Assembly: GCA_039619475.1 (NCBI GenBank)
Contig: CM077115.1
Span: forward strand, 447,815,292-447,879,291
Source: Icerya purchasi
Taxonomy: Eukaryota; Arthropoda; Insecta; Hemiptera; Monophlebidae
Direction: 5' to 3'
Length of the DNA stretch: 64,000 nt
A program made the position numbers and the translations under genes. Shown here one piece after another: positions 57,572 through 64,000 of the stretch. Each line of letters starts with the position of its first letter. Position 1 is the first letter of the stretch. The notes under the pieces are model-generated. The model saw only the letters and a list, made by a program, of their open reading frames with translations. It did no database searches and was not told where the DNA came from.

Positions 57572-57962
57572 CTGAAAAATATTTAAAACCGTGAACCTTG
57601 AACATATACATGTATATATGTATATGCGCTAATATTCTACTGCTTCTGAAGTACTTCGTCAACATTGCATCGAGGTAATTTATACATACAAAAAAAAGTA
57701 GGCATTATAAATCCAGTGTGAAGGGAAGACTTTCAGTTTCCACAAATTTCGCGACATTGGTAACTTATATATTTTCAGTAATTATTTTTCATATCTTCCT
57801 TTTCGGATTAGCACCAACTTCAACCATTATTAATGGGTACATTCAGTCATTCCCTATTTTCCTAAATCTGGTATCGACTACAATGCCGATTATTCCAGAT
57901 GTTTATTGAAATAGCAGGTGGGAACGCTGTGTGCAACCGTTTGAGACAGTCAGAGGCTGCTT

Positions 57963-59521
57963 TTGCAATCATTTCACTATTTGGCTAACGTAACAACAGG
58001 ACAACCAATCCTAATCGAAGAGGTAGAACAAGCCTTAAAAGTGGCAAAAAACAGAAAGGCAACGGAACCGAATAAAATACTAGTTAGAATTAAAAAATTT
58101 TGGGAAAAAACGTTAACGATTCTTTGCTCCAAATGTTTAATACTATATTTGGTGCGGGGAAGATTCTGAATGATTGGACGAAGTCAACATTCATAATGTT
58201 ACCTAAAAAGCGAAATGCTAAAAAATGTGAGGATTATCGAAGTATCGGTTTGGTGAGTCATTTACTAAAAGTTTTTCTTCGCATTATATACTCGAGAATA
58301 TACAAGAAAAAAGAAGGGTAACTAGTTGATGCTCAGTTTGGATTTAGGAAAAATTTAGGTACTAGGGACGTCCTATTCAGTGTTAGGATGCTAATTCAGC
58401 GATGCAGAGATATTGCACGTACAGTCTTTATATGTTTTGTCGACTTTCAGAAAGCGTTCGACAACGTAAAGCATAATAAATTAATGAATGTCCTAAAACG
58501 AACAGGCATTGATGACACAGATATACGGGTGATAAAGAACTTATATTGGTGCCAAACAGCAAGCATTAGAATTGAACAACATAACACAGAGGAAATAGCA
58601 ATATGCAAAAGGGTAAGACAAGGTTGCATTTTGTCCCGGCTGCTATTCCATATATATTCTGAAAAAATCTTTGAAGAGGTCCATAAGAAACTTAATAGCG
58701 GCATTAAAGTAAATGGAAAAATAGTAAATAATTTTAGATATGCGGACGACACAATTTTAATAGCGAATAAGCTAAAGGAACTGCAAAGATTTGTAAATGT
58801 CCTCGCTGAAATATGTCACATATACGGATTACACCTGAACATCGCTAAAACGAATTACATGCTAGGTAGTAGGACGAATGGAAATTTAGTAACAACATCG
58901 TTTACAGATTACGGAGAAAAAATAGAAAAAATCAAAAACACCGAATATTTAGGCAGTAATCTAAACGATCAATGGGACATGAGTGAAGAAGTAAAAATAC
59001 GAATTGGAAAAGCAAGAAATGCATTTTTTAAATTAAAAACAAGATAAGTGATGGATTAAAAATTAGGCGGGTAAAATCTTATATATGTTCGGTGTTACTA
59101 TATGATGCTGAAAACTGGACATTAACGAAAGCAACAGAACGAAAACTTGATGTCTTCGAGATGTAGATATATCGAAAGATACTTAAAATAAAATGGACGG
59201 ACAAAATACGAAACTCTAAAGTGTTAAATCGATTAAATAAGTCTAAAGAAATAATAAAAGAAATTAAACACAGAAAATTAATTTTGGACACGTAATGTGC
59301 CATCCAAGGCAATATATGTAGTACACTCCAACTCCTGATGCGAGAAAAGATCGCTCGAAAAAGACCACCGGGAAAAAGAAGAATAACGTGGATACAAAAT
59401 TTGACACAATGGTATCAAGTGTACACCATTGAGAACGTACTAGACAGACGAAAGGTTGCTCAAATGTTAGCCAACGTTCGATAACGGACATGGCACCGCG
59501 ATGATGATGATAACAATACCA
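57963..59521 (+). pseudogene. LINE reverse transcriptase inside the second repeat unit
   Basis: Copy of 49427-50985 at an offset of exactly 8536 bp, with identical protein in the 219-aa core frame (58388-59047) and the same stop before AQFGFRKN. The shared defects show the LINE was already dead before the unit was duplicated. Confidence 0.9.
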
Positions 59522-59775
59522 ACGATTAAGAGATACTTTTAAATATAAACACGGCTATTGAATATAGAGTGTCATTATTATTTTCCAATGTTCTTTGATT
59601 ATTCACAATATTCGACGACGCCGATGATGGGGTTATGTAAAATATGTTTGATATTTTTAACCATTATGTTTTATCTATTGCATAGCAGGTTGTCTTCCAT
59701 TTGCGCCTTCTTCCACATTTGCCGTCATTCGTACTGCTTCGACCTGGCTCTGCAAGTCAATTTTTATTACAGTTA

Positions 59776-59976
59776 GATATTAACGGTTGCTTCCGATAGG
59801 CCATTAAACATTGCTTTCACTGCTCCTAAAATCAAACAAAACATATACACAGCATCCACGTTCGAAATATCCGATAAATTATAAGCTATGTAACAGTTAA
59901 TAAAGTGTGACAATTCGTGAATCACAAATACAGAAAGGACACGCATTATTTCCTTTCTTCTCAAATGGATCGTGGA
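59776..59976 (-). pseudogene. Possible chemoreceptor TM6-region exon remnant, spanning the unit 2/3 junction
   Basis: Copy of 51240-51440; the only differences seen lie near the upstream end (Ile-Tyr to Ile-His at the TAT/CAT codon). Confidence 0.35.
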
Positions 59977-60256
59977 TACTCTGTGCTCATGGATATTACT
60001 GGATACGAAAAAATATATTCTCTACAGAAAAATAACCGATAAAAAGCAAAAAAATGTGATTGCTTTTTGAAACCCATTATTTTACTCCGCTAAAAAGGCA
60101 ATATGTTAATCATATTAATCAAAAAGCCATTATTTGACATAATCAACCTGTCATCCTCATCACGATTACAAAACGTTCTGACGACTAATCGGATCACAAA
60201 AACTGAAACGTTCGCATAAGCGACAACAGCACCTAAAACATAATAAACAAAAACAA

Positions 60257-61045
60257 ATAGCCTACTCCAAGTTAAGGAAAAAACGGCTAAATGATTTCAT
60301 ATACCATTTACGGCCCAAGTTATCGCTTTAGACCGATTTTTTTACAAATATTACTATGGAATACATTTAAAATTAGGCACGAATTATATATATTTAAATT
60401 CAGAGCGCTGAACGGCTACTCGCTGAGTCGTTGATGAAGAAACTGCATTTACAGATGATTCTAAAAGTTGGCATGTTGAACTGCTTCATTGCTAGTGTCT
60501 TGCTAATTTTACCGCAGCACCTAAGACAAATTAACAAAAACAAATAGCCTACTCCTACCGAAGGATAAAATAGCTAAATGATTTCATATACCATTTATGG
60601 CCCTAGTTATCGCTTTAGACCGATATTTTTACAAATATTACTATGGAATACATTTAAAATTAGACACGAATTATATATATATATTTAAATTTGGAGCGTT
60701 GAACGGCTACTCGCTGAGTCGTCGATGAAGAAACTGCATTTACAGATGATTCTAAAAGTTGGCATGTTGAACTGCTCCGTTGCTAATGTCTTGCTAATTT
60801 TACCTCAGCACCTAAGACAAATTAACAAATAGCCTACTCCTACCGAAGGATAAAACGGCTAAATAATTTCGTATACCATTTATGCCCCTAACAATCATTT
60901 ATTTTTTAGACCGATTTTCTTACAAATATTGTATGTGGAATACATATAAAATTAGACACGAATTATATATTTAAATTCGGACCGTTGAACGGCTACCCGC
61001 TGAATCTTCAATGATAATTCATACATGATTTTTCACGATTCGAAT
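60257..61045. repeat. About 285-bp sub-repeat, third unit (three copies)
   Basis: Copies start at 60257, 60544 and 60829 and match the second unit copy by copy. Confidence 0.88.
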
Positions 61046-64000
61046 GTTGCTAAATCTGATTATGTAATACTTATTTGTGTTCACAAAACAGATTATTACT
61101 TTTAGTCCTTAATACGATTTTCTTTTAGGCAATGTAAATGTACACCAAAGCATAACTGTAATTAAATTCGCACTCTATGCTTAATTACGAATATTTCTTT
61201 TGACCTTATTTAATTTATTCTGCCGCTATATTTAAGCCCCTACCTATCAAAATTCAGCAATGATTTACTTCGATAAATTATTATAACGGTCTTCTTAAAT
61301 AATTGATTTTTTACGATATGGCTCATTTTCACACGCATGTACTCTCTCAAAGTCCCCCCTCAAAGCATGGCTGAAAAATTACTGCCCAACCCAAATTCAA
61401 ATTTTACGTGTGGAATCATTTTGCGCTTCCGCTATCTATCACATTTTTAAATCGTTCATATAAATTTAAAATTTGGTACGTACCTTTATCTGATTTCTTC
61501 CTTTTTTTCCCGCTTTTCGGTCGATGAAAATATTACAGGAACTCCTTATTTATACAACTCTTTTGTTTTTTGTAGCCGGTTATAAAAATTTAGAAAGGTG
61601 ATTTTTGTAAAATATTAGAAAAAGGAAGACATTTTTATTTGAATTTGAAATTATCTCACATTTTTACAGAATAATCTGTAGTAAAGCAATTTAAAATGCA
61701 CTTACCAAAATGTAGCCACTTAAAATGAAAGTTTCTTTCAATTTTCATTAAGATAAAAACGAAATTAAGTTACCAAGTCAGGAAAGCATTAGTGTATTTT
61801 TAAAAACAAACTTTTCAATAACACAGTTAAATTAAATACGAGTTTAATTTATTTATTAAAAATTGTTTCGAAGCATTTTGTTTTTTTTAGGGTTCTTTTC
61901 TTTTAATAATTCGGAAACCGGTTTTGGGCGATTCACTATTAACGAATATTGGAATTCGAAACTTTTTTTCTTCCTGAAATCGGTTTTGGCATAAGTTATA
62001 AAGAGCGATGAATTTAAGGAAATATATATTTCATAAAACACTTCATTTCTATAATAAAAAATCTTTGAAGGGGAATCTGTAAAAACGTTTTGTACAAGTG
62101 GTCGATGATTCGACAAGTGGTTCCGTAGCTTGAAACCTGAAAACCATCACCATCACCAGCTTAATCAGTTAAATAAACGAGAGTCATCTAAAATTTTCTA
62201 CGGTTCTAGCTGAACTTTTTCACAATTCTCTGAAAATATTTTTGAACTACAAAAAATTTCATTTGAAATTTAGAATACAACTTGTGTAGAATTAGGTTTA
62301 TTTTCGCATGCCTGAGTGAGCTGTCTATTTAAAGCTTAAATGACTCTCGTTAGGCAGTAGAACATCGAAAAAAGTAACAAAGATGATTTCACGAGCAATT
62401 TATAAAAGTTAGATGGTTTATAGAAATAAATTTCAACACGTAAATGCAAAAGAAACTAAATTTGTATTTATGGAGTAAAATTTTAATGCTACAAATAAGC
62501 GATCGAATACAATTTAAAAATTAAAAATTTTTCAAGTAAATAAAAATTATTCAGATATAAGTAACAAATTTTAAAATGTAAAGCATAAAAATTAGAATTG
62601 GCACTTGACTTTCAAAAACTACATTTATAAATTTAGATGTACATTTAGAATCTGATATAAAATTTTAACTATAGAACCTTAAAAGAGGTTATATTTCATA
62701 AAAATTTATTTTTCAAGGTTTGTATGGACTTTATCAGAAGAAAAATATAGAACTGATGATTTTAATATAACAAATTTGAAATTCAAACTATGCCAGCTTT
62801 CATGAATATCTAACAATAAAATGGCAAAAGGTGAACAATTAAGGGAAAAAAGTAAATGTTCTACTGTCGCCATACCTGACACCAGTCATGCTTAGTAGTG
62901 GTGCAGTTACTTACCGACGATGTCTGCTACATAACTACCTGTAACTGCTGGACAACCGCACAAGAAAACGTACTGATACCGAGACGACGCGACGCGATGT
63001 GAAACGTGAAGCACAAGTAACCGCTTAAACTTTGCCTTAGCTGAAAAATAGATTATTACTGATCGCAGGGCACAGTCGCTTTATAATAATTCACTTTCTA
63101 GTCTCATTCTGTCCCACCTGTTAATCATGAAATTGTACTAGTACTGTCTTCTCTTTACCCAATATTTATTGTCGACAAACTTAAGAATAGCTCCCTCCGC
63201 GTGACGTATTTAAAACATGGAAACTAAATCATACAGGTCCGCTCTGCGACGTGTGGTGTGTATTATATAACGTAAAAGTACATACCTGGAAAATTGATAA
63301 TTAAGGTGCTGATTGTGATGCGATGCGACACGATGCGATGCATGTTGGTCCATCTGGGCTGTTGAAATCCTATTTCCTTTAAGTGCTTCACGTTTCACCG
63401 ACATCTTTTCGAATAACACAACGAGAAACGCGACAAATACGAAAATCTAAATTTAATAAACTTCCAAGATCATAAATTGAATCTTTCATATTAAATCTAT
63501 GCGCAATATCAATATTCTTGCTTTCAACTAGAGAGAAGGTGAACTCCATTTCTTATGAATTTTTAATTATTCTTCCAACTGTATATCAGGACAGATTCCT
63601 AAGGTAATCTCAATGTCTTCAATAGGTGACCTGTTTACAAAAAATTCACATTAAATAATTAAAAAACACAGCTACTGTCTGACCTCTATAAAAATTGATC
63701 TAGTTTAGAGTTTCAAATGCGAATAAAAATTAATTTTTATTAACCTTAATAAATCCATTATGTAAATTTTATTACAGAAAAAATTAACTACAGGAGTTTG
63801 AATTTTAAATCATTCGATTTATTTTTTGGGGTCAATTCCAACACATTTAACTTGGAGCCAGCTGGGTTATTGTAAATGGCAAGGAATGAAATCTTTTCGG
63901 AAAATCTCAGTACTTTACCACAAAATCAATCAACCCAGTAAAGATAAATATGAAGTGCACTTAAAGTATATAATATTCGGCTATAGTCGGTCCGGTGTGA
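61046..64000. other. Third unit, left part up to the window edge
   Basis: Matches 52511 to about 55490 of the second unit except for small indels, including about 30 bases missing near 61200. It ends inside the unit, before the LINE. Confidence 0.85.
63288..63409 (-). other. Candidate coding exon with a consensus splice donor (third unit)
   Basis: Third copy, identical in protein to the second-unit copy. Confidence 0.3.

Larger units (their letters stand above)
43138..64000. repeat. Tandem array of about 8.24-8.54-kb units (2.5 copies in window)
   Basis: The phrase ACAATTCGTGAATCACAAAT opens each unit: it starts at 43138, 51374 and 59910 (spacings 8236 and 8536). Landmarks repeat at matching offsets: the RT frame 49852 and 58388, minus frames 48863 and 57399, 51237 and 59773, 47205 and 55741, all exactly 8536 bp apart. 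Identity is very high by eye, with scattered substitutions and small indels (for example 22 bases present near 55140 but absent near 46617; about 30 bases absent near 61200). The second and third units share indels that the first lacks, so they are the closest pair. The 300-bp length difference of the first unit comes mainly from one fewer copy of the inner sub-repeat. The array runs off the right edge. Confidence 0.95.

Overview
The window looks like insect nuclear DNA: AT-rich, intron-containing, full of poly-A/T runs and of arthropod-type transposable elements (hAT, Tc1/mariner, several non-LTR retrotransposon lineages, a tRNA-derived SINE). A hemipteran or related insect is my best guess, but nothing here fixes the order. 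No rRNA, genuine tRNA or CRISPR was found.

The left half (about 4.05-29.3 kb, + strand) holds one host gene. Three short exons (4054-4356, 10235-10554, 13316-13518) and one very large terminal exon (18481-29259) join with compatible splice phases into an open frame of 3867 codons, with the 5' end missing. The protein is built from a 29-residue repeat with the core KPTDNLKPEGDF. From 18856 to 27037 the DNL triplet recurs at an 87-bp spacing for 94 intervals with a single 1-codon exception. Several generations of higher-order repeats (261, 348, 174, 87 and 522 bp) show repeated recent amplification. A Ser/Thr/Asn/Gln-rich tail follows. The function is unknown; the motif layout suggests a filamentous or microtubule-associated (MAP6/SAXO-like) or PEVK-like protein.

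The introns are stuffed with mobile DNA. Intron 1 holds a structurally complete hAT transposon (5714-8977) with matching terminal inverted repeats, an 8-bp target duplication and an intact 598-aa transposase. The later introns hold decayed non-LTR retrotransposon pieces.

From 29.3 to 43.1 kb no host gene was found. This part contains a TA-flanked MITE (30319-30855), a tRNA-derived SINE (about 31268-31662) whose 3' tail resembles that of a LINE at 10.8 kb, several truncated LINEs, and a nearly intact DD41D-type mariner (40141-41484) with one frameshift.

From 43138 to the right edge lies a tandem array of roughly 8.24-8.54-kb units (starts 43138, 51374, 59910; the third is cut by the window end). 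Each complete unit carries the same LINE reverse transcriptase (+ strand), a local array of about 285-bp sub-repeats, and minus-strand fragments that weakly resemble an insect chemoreceptor. It is either a recent segmental or macrosatellite amplification or an assembly duplication.
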